DNA from: Actinoplanes utahensis
GTDB lineage: Bacteria > Actinomycetota > Actinomycetes > Mycobacteriales > Micromonosporaceae
Direction: 5' to 3'
Assembly: GCF_016862455.1 (NCBI RefSeq)
Contig: NZ_BOMZ01000044.1
Coordinates: 1 to 64,000, forward strand
DNA: 64,000 nucleotides
Part shown: positions 32,901 through 41,439 of the stretch, piece after piece
Position numbering within the stretch: position 1 is the stretch's first letter
Layout: every line of letters begins with the position of its first letter
Notes under the pieces: model-generated
The model's database searches: none
The model's input: the letters and a program-made list of their open reading frames with translations, nothing else
What the model was told of the DNA's origin: nothing
Position numbers and translations under genes: made by a program

Positions 32901-35099
32901 GTCGGTCAGGTAGTCGATGGCCTCGGCGGGCGCCTGGTCGGCGAGGGCCCGGCGGCCGGCCGTGGCGGCGCTGCGCCGGCGGTCGGCGGGGGACGCGGCG
33001 TCCCCGGCCTGGCGCAGGTGACGGGCGACCGCGTACGCGTGCCCCTCGTCCCGCAGGTCCTCCGGCAGTCGTTCCAGCGCTCGGGCCATGTCGGCGTGCA
33101 TCCGCCGCAGCCGGTCCTCGCCGAGCCGTTCCAGCAGCACGTCGCGCAGCTGGGGGTGGACGAACGCGTACCAGCCGCCGGGCCGGGGCTCCAGCACGTG
33201 CCGGTCCGCCGCCGCCGCGAGCGAGTCGAGCACCGGGTCGGCCCCGTTCGGGTGTGCCGCGTCCGGCCGCGATACGCACCCGAACTCGACACGCGAGATC
33301 TCGCCGAACGCGAGCAGCGTCTCCGGGCGGAACCGGATGCCGGCCACCGCGGCCGCGGTCAGGCAGTCGAGGGTGGCCTCGGACAGTCCGGTGAGCCGGG
33401 TGGCGATCATGTCCCGGACGTCCGCGACCGGCGGCAGCGCGTCGGCGCCGGCGATGTCCAGGCGCCAGGTGCCCCAGAACGGGCTGAGCAGTCCGGCGTC
33501 CAGCAGCCGCAGCAGGTGGCTGACCACGGCCAGCGGCGTCCCGTCGGTCCGCGCGGTCACGTGCCGTACCAGCTCGACGGTCACCTCGGCGCCGGGCAGC
33601 CGGGAGGCGATCACGTCGGCGACCGACGGCGCGGGCAGCGGGGCGCAGGTCACCTCGAGGACGCCGGGCCCGTCCAGTCCGGCGGCCGGGTCCGGCGTGC
33701 CGTCCGGCGCGGTGAGCAGCACCAGCACCGGCAGCCCGGACAGTTCGGCGGAAAGCTTCTCCAGCAGTTGCCGGGTGCCGGAGTCGAGATGCTGGGCGTC
33801 GTCGACGACCAGCAGCAGCCCGCCGGAGCGGGTGGCCATCTCGCCGATGAACGCGGTGCCCGCCCCGAGGACGTGCTCGTCACCGCCGGAGGCCGGCTCG
33901 CCGGCGACCGGCAGCACATCCCCGAACAGGCGGGCGAGCAGCCCGGCGCCGGCCACCGCGGTCGCCTCGGCGACCTGCTCCTCGACGATCGCGCGCTGCC
34001 GCGGCGGCAGCCGGCGCAGCCCGGCCCGCCAGGAGGCGGCCCCTTCCCGGACCACGGCCAGCGGGGACGCCTCGTCCGGGCGGCCGGTCGCCCACAGCAC
34101 CGGCAGCCCGGCCGCCGACGCCTCGGCCGCCACCTCGGCGGCGAGCCGGGTCCGGCCGGAGCCGGCCGCACCCCGGATCACCGCGATGCCCCCCTGCCCG
34201 GCCCGGGCCCGTTCCCAGCGGCGGGAGAGCCGTTCCGCCTCGGCGGCGCGCCCGCGCAGCGGCCAGCCGGAGACGGCGGGCTGCTCGGCCGCCGCGCCGC
34301 CGGGGCAGCCGCGCAGGTCGGCCAGGAGCGCGACGGCGTCCGGGTAGCGGTCGTCGGGGTCCTTGGCGAGCAGCCGGGACACCACCGCGGACAGCGCCGG
34401 GTCGATGCCGGGCCGCAGCTGCGCCAGATCCGGGACCGGCGCGGCCAGGTGCAGGCGCAGCAGCTCACCGACGTCGTCGGCCTCGAACGGCAGCCGGCCG
34501 GTGAGGCATTCGAAGAGCACCACGCCGAGCGAGTAGAGGTCGGACCGGCCGTCGACCGGGCGTTTGAGCATGCCGGACTGCTCCGGCGACGAGTAGAGGA
34601 AGGTGCCGACCGCCTCGTCGGCGTCACCGCGCTCGTCGCCGAGCTGGGCCAGGCCGAAGTCGATCAGGGTGGCCGGCTGGTCCGGGCCGACCATGATGTT
34701 GCTCGGTTTGACGTCCCGGTGCACCAGGCCGAGCCGGTGCGCGGCGGCCAGGCCGCGGGCCAGCCGAGCGGCCATCGCGACCACCCGTTCCTCGGCCATC
34801 AACCCGCCGCCGAGCTGGTCGGCGAGCGAGCCGCCGCTCAGGTGGTCGAGCACCAGGGCGGGCGTCCCGTCGAGGTCGCCGACCGCGTGCACCCGGACCA
34901 CGCCGGGATCGTCGATGCAGGCCAGCAGCGCCGCCTCGCGGTGGAGCTCGGTGCGGATCCGCGGGTACTCGCTCGCGGCGGCGAGCGGCCGTTTCACCGC
35001 GTACCAGCGGTCGCCACGGCGGGCCCGGTGCACCATCGTGAACGCGCCACGGCCGAGCTCGTCGACCAGTTCGATACCGGTCAGCCCTGTTTCCGTCAC
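29904..35099 (-). CDS. Ser/Thr protein kinase-ATPase-TPR-GAF-GGDEF fusion (1731 aa)
   Basis: Order of domains. (1) Ser/Thr kinase, residues about 8-265, with GRGAF 16-20, K36, HRDVKPSN 127-134 and DFG 147-149. (2) AAA-type ATPase with GAAGSGRT 310-317 (arginine where the P-loop lysine usually is) and LLLVVDDAQHLD as Walker B. (3) Long helical repeats of TPR type to about residue 1170. (4) One or two GAF sensor domains (about 1190-1540). (5) GGDEF domain with GGEEF near residue 1650 and an RxxD inhibitory site (RHSD) five residues before it. The kinase-ATPase part resembles PknK-type kinases; the C-terminus should make cyclic di-GMP. The GTG start overlaps the upstream GGDEF-EAL stop (GTGA). 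Confidence 0.88.
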   Translation of the reverse strand: MTETGLTGIELVDELGRGAFTMVHRARRGDRWYAVKRPLAAASEYPRIRTELHREAALLACIDDPGVVRVHAVGDLDGTPALVLDHLSGGSLADQLGGGLMAEERVVAMAARLARGLAAAHRLGLVHRDVKPSNIMVGPDQPATLIDFGLAQLGDERGDADEAVGTFLYSSPEQSGMLKRPVDGRSDLYSLGVVLFECLTGRLPFEADDVGELLRLHLAAPVPDLAQLRPGIDPALSAVVSRLLAKDPDDRYPDAVALLADLRGCPGGAAAEQPAVSGWPLRGRAAEAERLSRRWERARAGQGGIAVIRGAAGSGRTRLAAEVAAEASAAGLPVLWATGRPDEASPLAVVREGAASWRAGLRRLPPRQRAIVEEQVAEATAVAGAGLLARLFGDVLPVAGEPASGGDEHVLGAGTAFIGEMATRSGGLLLVVDDAQHLDSGTRQLLEKLSAELSGLPVLVLLTAPDGTPDPAAGLDGPGVLEVTCAPLPAPSVADVIASRLPGAEVTVELVRHVTARTDGTPLAVVSHLLRLLDAGLLSPFWGTWRLDIAGADALPPVADVRDMIATRLTGLSEATLDCLTAAAVAGIRFRPETLLAFGEISRVEFGCVSRPDAAHPNGADPVLDSLAAAADRHVLEPRPGGWYAFVHPQLRDVLLERLGEDRLRRMHADMARALERLPEDLRDEGHAYAVARHLRQAGDAASPADRRRSAATAGRRALADQAPAEAIDYLTDAVAGDPAPATELLHVLAQALLRAGRLDEADALLDRALAGEPDRVTRARLLTTRIERHHTVWADDKALEATRNALSELRRPLPGGVFALITTLFIALAGGLVRRTGIGFGTARGGNRETLAALAAVLDAGGYAAGVGLHLKEAGILALRALYAVNRLGPCAEYVRVYSLIGYVTAVIRLRGTSDRCLQRAAAVAAGLGDPGLGAYVEWMRGCALLMSGADDGSVWERTTTRNARWYVPAQLIPGYATLGLRYLLRGYVDEAAREYERGVSHLADPALAFGTSLGMLSVMVPAGQSRFGEAAAALKRLREAFPPGTGTRVQRANSLTAAACVLLEQGEVGPQLEEVLDEFFALGLRRGELMPQHRWLYVYRAHARLIQFRYAADADRPARLAVARDAIRDLGRVGGTPLLRCVHLTTKASLHLAAGEPQRCVKLADEAERRLRQVDAPFIQYEVFRIRARAMRAMGMTNEADRQARFALGMTTFHGWEQRRRQTRTEFGVDEGAGTHRRTVAERRPASGRNRHLDALQQVGAAAATILDPQQLASVALDEMLRILGAERAIFFLLDEFGEPVRYSGRDVSGDLAETGEYGASLVRRVAETGEPLVVTGTEQGAALGSRSAVVHGLRSILIAPVQFKGRLVAVVYLDSRLARGIFTDEDVAVLTAVSSHVALSLETARAAQLHSAVEAARKQQALAEMLRASLAELSAILEPDRLLRQLSGTLQTQLGASAGCLISRDGEVLSVVGSAPPEAVGATLQLTLGEAPELLDPAETAGVRERMLAGAPVALAVPLTGRDGPAGAVLVGGSGLDDTSRQVAAALATQGMAAYENARLFSRVQELATTDELTGQHNRRHFYAISGALVQAAARNGRQLAAVMLDIDKFKSINDTYGHGVGDEVIRTVAARIRGCLRHSDVLGRYGGEEFAAVLPDHDGHAAELAERIRRAVCAEPVPSAAGPIPVTISVGLTQLAPGDTSLDELLARADHALYRAKESGRNRVMID

Positions 35100-37435
35100 T
35101 TGCCACTCATTCCGCGTCCGGCGTCACTGTTCTGTTCGGCCGGAGCCGGGCACACCTGAACGGTGACGGCGTCGGCGAGCAACATGGTCAGGTCGGCTGC
35201 CGGGATCGGCCGGGCGAAGTGGTACCCCTGGCCCCGCTGGCAGCCCAGGGCGCGCAGCAGGTCGGCGTGGTAGCCGGTCTCCACCCCCTCGGCGACGGTG
35301 GTCAGGCCGAGCCCGGCGGCCAGGTCGACGATCGCCCGGACCAGGGCGGCCTGCCGGGTGTCGGTGTCGTCGGCGGGCATGAACGACCGGTCGATCTTCA
35401 GCACGTCGATCGGCAGGTCGCGCAGGTAGGCAAGCGACGAGTAGCCGGTGCCGAAGTCGTCGACGGCGACCCGGACGCCCTCGGCCCGCAGCGCGCCCAG
35501 GTGCTGCAGCGCCTGCTGCGCGGGCGCCCCGGAGCGCACCAGCACGCCCTCGGTGATCTCCAGGGTGAGGGCGGTGGCGGGCAAGCCGCTGTCCCGCAGC
35601 GCGGCCAGGGCCTTCGCGGTGAACTGCGGGTCGACGAGCTGGCGCGGGGAGACGTTGACGGTGACCGTGGTGCCCCACCGCCGGTGCCAGGCGGCCGCGT
35701 CGGCGCAGGCCCGCCGCAGTACCCACTCGCCGAGCGCGACGATCAGGCCGCTGTCCTCGGCGGCCGGGATGAACCGGTCCGGCCCGATCGGCGGCTGTCC
35801 CGGTGGCAGCCAGCGCACCAGCGCCTCGACCGCCACCGGCCGGGCGTCGTCGAGGGCCACGATGGGCTGGTAGTGCACGGCGAACTCGTCGGCGGCGACG
35901 GCCGCGCGCAGCCGCTCCAGCAGGCGGATCCGGTCGGCCTGCTCCCGGCGCATCGCCACGTCGAAGACGGCGGCCCGGTCCTTGCCGGACGCCTTGGCCG
36001 CGTACAGGGCCAGGTCGGCGTCGCTGAGCACCTGGACCGGGTCGGCCAGCCGGTCGTAGACCCGGATCCCGGCACTCGCGGTCACGTGCAGCGACTGCCC
36101 GCCGGCCGGCACCGGCTCACGCAGCGCGGACAGCAGCAGCTCGCCGCGGGCCGCCGCCTCGACCGGCCCGGCGCCGGCCAGCAGCAGCGCGAACTCGTCG
36201 CCACCGAGCCGGGCCACCGTCCCGCCGTCGCCGGCCAGGTCGCTCAGCCGCCGCCCGACCGCGAGCAGCAGGGCGTCACCGGTCGGGTGGCCGAGGCGCT
36301 CGTTGACGTCCTTGAAGCCGTCCAGGTCGATCAGGATCAGCGCGCCGTCGCCGCCCGCCACCCGGCGCTGCAGCTCGCCGCGGTTCGGCAGGCCGGTGAG
36401 CGCGTCGTGCCGGGCCTGGTGGCTCAGCTCGCGCTGCAGCCCGTCCTGCTCGTCGAGGGCGTCGCACAGGCGAGCCGCACGCCGGTCGGCCAGCTCGCTG
36501 GTGTGGGTGAGCCGGAGGACCAGCAGCAGCGCGGTGAGCGCGGTCGCGCCGATCGGCACGGCCAGGTCGATCCGGTCCAGCCCGCGGCTGGGGTCCTCGG
36601 TGGCCAGCAGGTACGCGGTGGCGGCCGGGCCGATCATGACGAGGACGACGTTGGCGGCCACCGACGTCCAGGTCCGGGCCGGGCCGTTCGCCGGGGCGCC
36701 GGTTCCGGCCGCGTCCGGATGCCGGGCGGCGGCCCCGATCAGCAGGAACACCAGCACCCAGCCGGTGGCGCTCCAGCCCGGCCCGGACCAGGAGCCGCCG
36801 GCGGCGACCGAGAGGAAGCAGATCACGTCGGCGACGGTGAGCACCACGGCCGCGCCGAGCAGCGCCAGGTCCGACCGGCTCAGCCGGCTCCGGACGGCGA
36901 TCATGCGGGTGGCGGCGGCGAGGACCAGCAGGTCGGCGGCGGGGTACGCGAGGACGCCGGCCGCGCCCTGCCACCGCCCGGCGTCGTGCACGAACGGGCC
37001 GTAGAGCAGCACCCAGATCAGCACGATGCCGGTGCAGAGCACCACGCCGGCCTCGGTGAGCCCGGCCCAGCGCGCGCCCCGGGTGTCCGGCAGGGCCAGC
37101 AGCCCGGCCGCGAGCAGCGGGTACATGGCCAGGTAGACGACGTCGACGAGGGTCAGCGCGTCCGGCACCGGCAGCCCGGCGGCCAGCCCGGCGCCCCAGA
37201 CCGCGTTCGCGCACGCGGAGCAGATCATGGCGGCGCCGAGCGGCCACCAGGCCCAGCGCCGGGCCCGCGGGTACCGGCGCAGCCCGCCCCGGACCGCGGC
37301 CAGCGCGGCCAGGGCGACGACGACGTACGCGGCCTGCCGTGCCGCGTCGCCGAGCAGCGGCGCCAGCAGCGCGAGCAGCACGCCCGCGAGCAGCAGCGCC
37401 CGGCCGCCACGTTTCCGGTCCCCCGTCGACTCCAC
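35096..37435 (-). CDS. Membrane GGDEF-EAL cyclic-di-GMP protein
   Basis: A 779-aa protein. About nine to ten N-terminal helices (residues 12-310) form a membrane sensor. The GGDEF domain has intact ARLGGDEFALLL but no RxxD inhibitory site. The EAL domain is complete: EALVRW, NVSPRQL, LEITEG, DDFGTGYSSLAYL, LKIDRSF and VAEGVET are all present. It could therefore both make and degrade cyclic di-GMP. The GTG at 37435 has a weak GGTGG site. It is transcribed first and coupled by GTGA to the kinase/GGDEF giant, so the two probably act in one pathway. Confidence 0.9.
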   Translation of the reverse strand: MESTGDRKRGGRALLLAGVLLALLAPLLGDAARQAAYVVVALAALAAVRGGLRRYPRARRWAWWPLGAAMICSACANAVWGAGLAAGLPVPDALTLVDVVYLAMYPLLAAGLLALPDTRGARWAGLTEAGVVLCTGIVLIWVLLYGPFVHDAGRWQGAAGVLAYPAADLLVLAAATRMIAVRSRLSRSDLALLGAAVVLTVADVICFLSVAAGGSWSGPGWSATGWVLVFLLIGAAARHPDAAGTGAPANGPARTWTSVAANVVLVMIGPAATAYLLATEDPSRGLDRIDLAVPIGATALTALLLVLRLTHTSELADRRAARLCDALDEQDGLQRELSHQARHDALTGLPNRGELQRRVAGGDGALILIDLDGFKDVNERLGHPTGDALLLAVGRRLSDLAGDGGTVARLGGDEFALLLAGAGPVEAAARGELLLSALREPVPAGGQSLHVTASAGIRVYDRLADPVQVLSDADLALYAAKASGKDRAAVFDVAMRREQADRIRLLERLRAAVAADEFAVHYQPIVALDDARPVAVEALVRWLPPGQPPIGPDRFIPAAEDSGLIVALGEWVLRRACADAAAWHRRWGTTVTVNVSPRQLVDPQFTAKALAALRDSGLPATALTLEITEGVLVRSGAPAQQALQHLGALRAEGVRVAVDDFGTGYSSLAYLRDLPIDVLKIDRSFMPADDTDTRQAALVRAIVDLAAGLGLTTVAEGVETGYHADLLRALGCQRGQGYHFARPIPAADLTMLLADAVTVQVCPAPAEQNSDAGRGMSGK

Positions 37436-37507
37436 TCGACCACCATCGCCCGGCCCGGGTGCGGACCGGTTGCCGGACCGGATCGCGCGGGTGTCAGAAC
37501 CGGGTCC

Positions 37508-38263
37508 TCACAGCGAGGCCGCGAGTTTCTGCAGGGCTTCCTTCGCGCCGGTGGTGAGCGGGTCGCCGTGGCCGGGCAGGATCGCCGTGACGTCCAGGGC
37601 GGCCATCCTCTTCACCGAGGCGGCGGCCTTGCCCTGGTCGGACGTGTACTCCGGGGCCGAGCCCTGCAGGCCGTCCAGGTTGCGCAGCGCGTCCCCGGCC
37701 ACCAGCACACCGGTCGCCGGCTCGAAGATCGACACGTGGCCCAGGGTGTGCCCGGGCGTCCCGACGATCTGGAGGCCGAAGACCTCGTCGCCGTCCTTGA
37801 CCGCCCGCAGCTTCCTGCCGCCCGGCTCGCCGATCGCGGTGACGTCGTCGGTCCCGGCGTACAGCGTGGCGCCGACCAGCGGCGCGATCTCCGCGAGGCC
37901 GCCGGCGTGGTCCTGGTGCTGGTGGGTGAGGATCACGTGCTTGACCGCGGCCCAGCCGAGACCGGCGGTTCTCAGCACGTCCTCGACCGAGGTCGCCGAG
38001 CCGGCGGTGCCGGTGTCGACGACCGCCACCTCGCCGCCGCGGATCAGCAGGTAGACGGAGACGAACGACAGGTCGACGCGCCGCCAGTCGCCGGTCACCG
38101 TGGCGCCGGTCGCGGACGGCGTCGCGCCGGCCGAGGGAGCGGTGCTCCCGGCCGGCGCCGGATCGGCCTTCGTGCAGCCGGTGAGGGTGTTGAGGACGGT
38201 CACGCCGAGGACGCCGGAACCCGCGGTGAGCAGCAGTCTGCGATGGAGCCTCAGGTCGCTCAT
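37508..38263 (-). CDS. Metallo-beta-lactamase-fold hydrolase, exported lipoprotein
   Basis: A 251-aa protein. An N-terminal HRRLLLTAGSG stretch and lipobox LTGC (about residue 30) indicate a TAT-type lipoprotein. The metal sites are THQHQDHAGG, GHTLGH, GDAL and GHGDP, the full set for a binuclear MBL hydrolase. The substrate is unknown; lactonase or thioester hydrolase activity is possible. The ATG at 38263 is chosen because TAGGGA lies 6 nt upstream; a GTG one codon earlier is the alternative. Confidence 0.83.
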   Translation of the reverse strand: MSDLRLHRRLLLTAGSGVLGVTVLNTLTGCTKADPAPAGSTAPSAGATPSATGATVTGDWRRVDLSFVSVYLLIRGGEVAVVDTGTAGSATSVEDVLRTAGLGWAAVKHVILTHQHQDHAGGLAEIAPLVGATLYAGTDDVTAIGEPGGRKLRAVKDGDEVFGLQIVGTPGHTLGHVSIFEPATGVLVAGDALRNLDGLQGSAPEYTSDQGKAAASVKRMAALDVTAILPGHGDPLTTGAKEALQKLAASL

Positions 38264-38312
38264 CACCCATCCCTACCGCACCGCGGCCGGTTTCGCTGCC
38301 CGGCATGGGCGA

Positions 38313-39503
38313 TCAGCGCATCCGGAGGGTCACCGTCAGCAGGATCGCGGAGGCGGCCTGCGCGACGGCGAAGACCACGGCGAGCAGGGCCGTCGACTGT
38401 TCGTAGAGGGCGCCGGCGAGGACGCCGCCGGCGAGCGCGGCGACACCCTGGACAGCGGCGAAGACGCCGTAGGCGGTGGCCCGGCGGGGCGCCGCGACCA
38501 GATCGGCGACCAGCGCCTTGACGGTGGAGTCCTGCACCCCGACGGCGGCGCCCCAGAGCATCGTGCCGGCGACGATCGCGGCGGTGCCGCCGGAGAGGGC
38601 GAGCGCGGGGGTGGCGGCGGCGAGGACCGGCAGCGCGTAGAGGACGCGGGCGCCCCAGCGGTCGTAGAGGTGGCCGCTGGCCAGGGCGGCGAGCCCGCCC
38701 GCGGCCATCGCGGCGGCGTACAGCACCGGCACGGCGGCGATCGGGATCCGGCCGGTCTCGGCGGCGTGGTAGGAGATCAGCCCGAAGGTGAGCAGCCCGC
38801 CGGTGGCGAGCCCGGCGGACACCGCGAACCAGTGGAAACGCCGTGGCAGCCGGCCGGTGTCCGGCACACCCCGGTCCTGCGGTGACGGAGCCGGGAACCG
38901 CCGCCGGATCCACACCAGCAGGATCATCGCGGCGGCGCCGGGGATCGCCAGCAGCGCGAGCGCCGGCCCCGGCTCGGTGAAGACCACGATCAGCGCCGCG
39001 ACCAGCAGCGGCCCGGCGAACGCGCCGATCTGGTCGAGGGCCTTGTGGACGGCGAACCCGCGGCCCCGGCCGACCGCTCCGGCGGCTTCGGCGAGCAGTG
39101 CCGACTTGGCCGGGGAGCGGATCGCCTTGCCGATCCGCTCGGTGACGATCAGGACGGCGGCGACGGCCAGCCCGGCGCCGCCGAGCAGCGGGGTGACGGC
39201 CAGCAGCGGCACGCAGATCGCGGTCAGGCCGTACCCGGCGATGGTGAGCGACCAGTACCGGGCGGTGCGGTCGGCGAGCGGGCCGGACACCAGGCGCAGC
39301 AGCAGCGCGGCCGCCTCGCCGGCTCCGGTGACCAGGCCGACCACCAGCGCGGACGCGCCCAGACCGGCGAGCAGCGGACCGGTGATCGAGCGGGCGCCCT
39401 CGTAGACCATGTCGGCGGCGAGACTCACCAGCCCGAATCCGAGGATCGCCCGCCACGGCCCGAGCGCCGGGGCGTTGGTCAGGGCAGGAGAGGGACTTCG
39501 CAC
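38313..39503 (-). CDS. MFS transporter
   Basis: A 396-aa protein with 12 predicted helices. The loop 2-3 motif reads GPLADRTARYW, and a similar GHLYDRWGARVL lies in the second half, as expected for the Major Facilitator Superfamily. Residues ERIGKAIRSPAKSALLAEAA are typical of one actinobacterial export subgroup. The GTG at 39503 has only a short AGGG before it. The upstream gap contains an ATACGTAT palindrome. Substrate unknown. Confidence 0.82.
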   Translation of the reverse strand: MRSPSPALTNAPALGPWRAILGFGLVSLAADMVYEGARSITGPLLAGLGASALVVGLVTGAGEAAALLLRLVSGPLADRTARYWSLTIAGYGLTAICVPLLAVTPLLGGAGLAVAAVLIVTERIGKAIRSPAKSALLAEAAGAVGRGRGFAVHKALDQIGAFAGPLLVAALIVVFTEPGPALALLAIPGAAAMILLVWIRRRFPAPSPQDRGVPDTGRLPRRFHWFAVSAGLATGGLLTFGLISYHAAETGRIPIAAVPVLYAAAMAAGGLAALASGHLYDRWGARVLYALPVLAAATPALALSGGTAAIVAGTMLWGAAVGVQDSTVKALVADLVAAPRRATAYGVFAAVQGVAALAGGVLAGALYEQSTALLAVVFAVAQAASAILLTVTLRMR

Positions 39504-39612
39504 GTCCCTATACGTATCACGATCATCGAGAGATCAATTTCGGGCAATGTTTGGATTCCGCGGGGCATCCGGCGCATGTTTGGTGTCCCCCCGAACCAGG
39601 AAGTCCATCGCC

Positions 39613-40218
39613 GTGCATCCTCAACCCCCGCGCCGCACCACCCACGCCCACGGAACCCCGAAGAACCTGTTGGTCTACGACCGCTGGGGCCGGTTCGGCC
39701 GCCCGGTCGTCCTGCTGCACGGCCTGTTCTACGACCGCACCATCTGGTGGCCGGTCGCGGCCGAGCTCGGTGACGCGTGCAGTGTCGTCGCCGTCGATCT
39801 CCCCGGCCACGGCCAGTCCGCGGCCCGGGGCGACAACGATCTGGAAGCGCTGGCCCGCGACCTCGCCGTGCTGGTCCGCAACCTGGAACTGCACCGGGCG
39901 CCGGTGCTCGTCGGACAGGGCGAGGGAGCGCTGCTCGCGGACGCGTTCGCCGGCTCCTACGCGACCCGGGCGGTGCTGACCTTCGACGAGCCGGCGGCGC
40001 CGCCGGAGAGCCCGGAACAGCATCGGGCGATCGCTGACCTGGCCGGTGTGCCGGGGCCGTACCGGCAGTTCACCGAGGCCCGGTTCGACCGGAGCGTGCT
40101 CTCGTCGTACCGCTGCTGGTACGGCAGTCGCACACAGCCGCGAGCGGGCAAGCGGCCCTGTCTCCCGCATCTGCGGGCCCCCGCGCGTTTCGCGGCGACC
40201 CTCCGGAACCTGATCTGA
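39613..40218 (+). CDS. Alpha/beta-hydrolase-fold protein lacking the nucleophile serine
   Basis: A 201-aa protein with the oxyanion-loop region VVLLHGLFYDRTIWWPVAAE and VVAVDLPGHGQSAARGD, clear hydrolase-fold features. At the nucleophile elbow, where GxSxG is expected, the sequence is VGQGEGALLA, so Ser is replaced by Gly. The C-terminal third is short and no clear catalytic His context is seen. The GTG at 39613 follows AGGAAG at 9 nt; an ATG at 39547 lacks a ribosome site. It may be a non-catalytic hydrolase-fold protein or a decaying gene. Confidence 0.7.
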   Translation: MHPQPPRRTTHAHGTPKNLLVYDRWGRFGRPVVLLHGLFYDRTIWWPVAAELGDACSVVAVDLPGHGQSAARGDNDLEALARDLAVLVRNLELHRAPVLVGQGEGALLADAFAGSYATRAVLTFDEPAAPPESPEQHRAIADLAGVPGPYRQFTEARFDRSVLSSYRCWYGSRTQPRAGKRPCLPHLRAPARFAATLRNLI

Positions 40219-40323
40219 CGCCGGTGCGGGCTGCTCACCCGCCACGTCCCTCCGGCGGTCACGGCGCGTCATCCGGCATGCCGAAATCGGTGGTGAAGCG
40301 TGGTTCCGCGGCCTGCTCCTGTC

Positions 40324-40329
40324 TATGCT
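40324..40329 (+). promoter_or_regulatory. Candidate -10 (TATGCT) for the riboswitch-terC transcript
   Basis: TATGCT fits TANNNT and would start the RNA close to the first strand of riboswitch stem P1. No clear -35 is seen. Confidence 0.4.
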
Positions 40330-40333
40330 GGCC

Positions 40334-40456
40334 CGCGAGGGGAGTACCTCCGCGAGAGCGTGGCGGTCACCACGGGCACGACGGAAGTGCCCTCGTGCGT
40401 TCGCCCGGTGATCCACACGGGTGAGGGAGACCTCGGACGATGACTCGTGTCCGAGG
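40334..40456 (+). promoter_or_regulatory. yybP-ykoY manganese riboswitch with translational expression platform
   Basis: GGGGAGTA (40339-40346) and GGTGAGGGAGACC (40420-40432) are the conserved 5' and 3' elements of the yybP-ykoY motif, which precedes many TerC/Alx genes. P1 forms between CGAGG (40336-40340) and CCTCG (40431-40435). An inner hairpin is GGGCAC/GTGCCC (40374-40392). The 3' P1 strand, extended as CCTCGGAC (40431-40438), is also perfectly complementary to GTCCGAGG (40449-40456), which covers part of the terC ribosome site GAGGGGG. Manganese binding should stabilise P1 and free the site. Confidence 0.78.
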
Positions 40457-40463
40457 GGGCCCC

Positions 40464-41435
40464 ATGCTCGATCTGCCGTCCATCGCTTCCCCGCGGCTCT
40501 GGGCGATATCCATCGCCGTGCTGCTGGTTCTGCTGGCCGTCGACTTCGTGATCACCCGCCGCCCGCACGCGGTGGCGATGCGCGAGGCGGTCGGCTGGTC
40601 ACTGTTCTATCTGGCGCTCCCGGGCGCGTTCGGGCTGGTGCTCTGGCAGGTGTACGGGCAGCGGCCCGCGATGGAGTTCCTGACCGGCTACATCGTCGAG
40701 AAGTCGCTCTCGGTCGACAACCTGTTCGTGTTCATGCTGCTGCTCGCGGCGTTCGCGGTGCCGCCGGAGCTGGCCCAGCGAGTGCTGCTCTACGGCATCG
40801 CGGGCGCGCTGGTGCTGCGGGCGATCTTCATCGCGGCCGGCGCGGTGGTGCTGCAGAGCGGGACGTGGGCGTTCCTGCTGTTCGGCGCGATCCTGCTGCT
40901 GACCGCGGTGAAGGTGTTCCGGGAGGCGCTGCGGCGCGAGGAGTACCAGGTCGACATCGATCGGATGCGCAGCGTACGGCTGATGCGCCGGCTGATGCCG
41001 GTGAGCAACAGCTACGACGGCGGGAAGCTGACCGTGCGGCTGGACGGCCGCCGTACGCTGACCCCGCTCGCACTGGTGGTGACCGCCGTCTTCATGACCG
41101 ACCTGGTGTTCGCGGTCGATTCGGTGCCGGCCGTCTACGGTGTCACCGAGGACCCGTACCTGGTGTTCGCAACGAACGCGTTCGCCCTGCTCGGCCTGCG
41201 TGCGCTGTACTTCGTGCTGCACAACGTCCTGGACAAGCTGCGGCACCTCAACTTCGGGCTGGCGCTGATCCTGGCGTTCATCGGGGTGAAGCTGGTACTG
41301 CACTGGGCGCACAAGGTCTGGGCGGGCGTGCCGGACATCCCGATCGCGGCGTCGCTGGCCGTCATCGGTCTCACCCTGGCCACCGTGACCGCCACCAGCC
41401 TGTACGCCGACCGCCGGGAGCGGGTCGGCGCCTGA
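40464..41435 (+). CDS. TerC/Alx-family membrane protein, probable manganese exporter
   Basis: A 323-aa protein with about nine helices. Conserved acidic membrane motifs are EKSLSVDNLFVFMLLLAAF and FMTDLVFAVDSVPAVYGVTE, plus NAFALLGLRALYFVL. These define the TerC/Alx family, whose members export Mn(II) or protect secreted metalloenzymes. The ATG at 40464 is chosen because GAGGGGG lies 4 nt upstream; an ATG at 40440 lies inside the switching hairpin. Control by a manganese riboswitch directly upstream supports a role in manganese homeostasis. Confidence 0.9.
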   Translation: MLDLPSIASPRLWAISIAVLLVLLAVDFVITRRPHAVAMREAVGWSLFYLALPGAFGLVLWQVYGQRPAMEFLTGYIVEKSLSVDNLFVFMLLLAAFAVPPELAQRVLLYGIAGALVLRAIFIAAGAVVLQSGTWAFLLFGAILLLTAVKVFREALRREEYQVDIDRMRSVRLMRRLMPVSNSYDGGKLTVRLDGRRTLTPLALVVTAVFMTDLVFAVDSVPAVYGVTEDPYLVFATNAFALLGLRALYFVLHNVLDKLRHLNFGLALILAFIGVKLVLHWAHKVWAGVPDIPIAASLAVIGLTLATVTATSLYADRRERVGA

Positions 41436-41439
41436 GCCG

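Noticed and set aside
31665-38521. Forward ORFs of about 1100 aa opposite the kinase and GGDEF-EAL genes
   Set aside because: Composition typical of antisense frames; clear kinase, GGDEF and EAL motifs lie on the minus strand.
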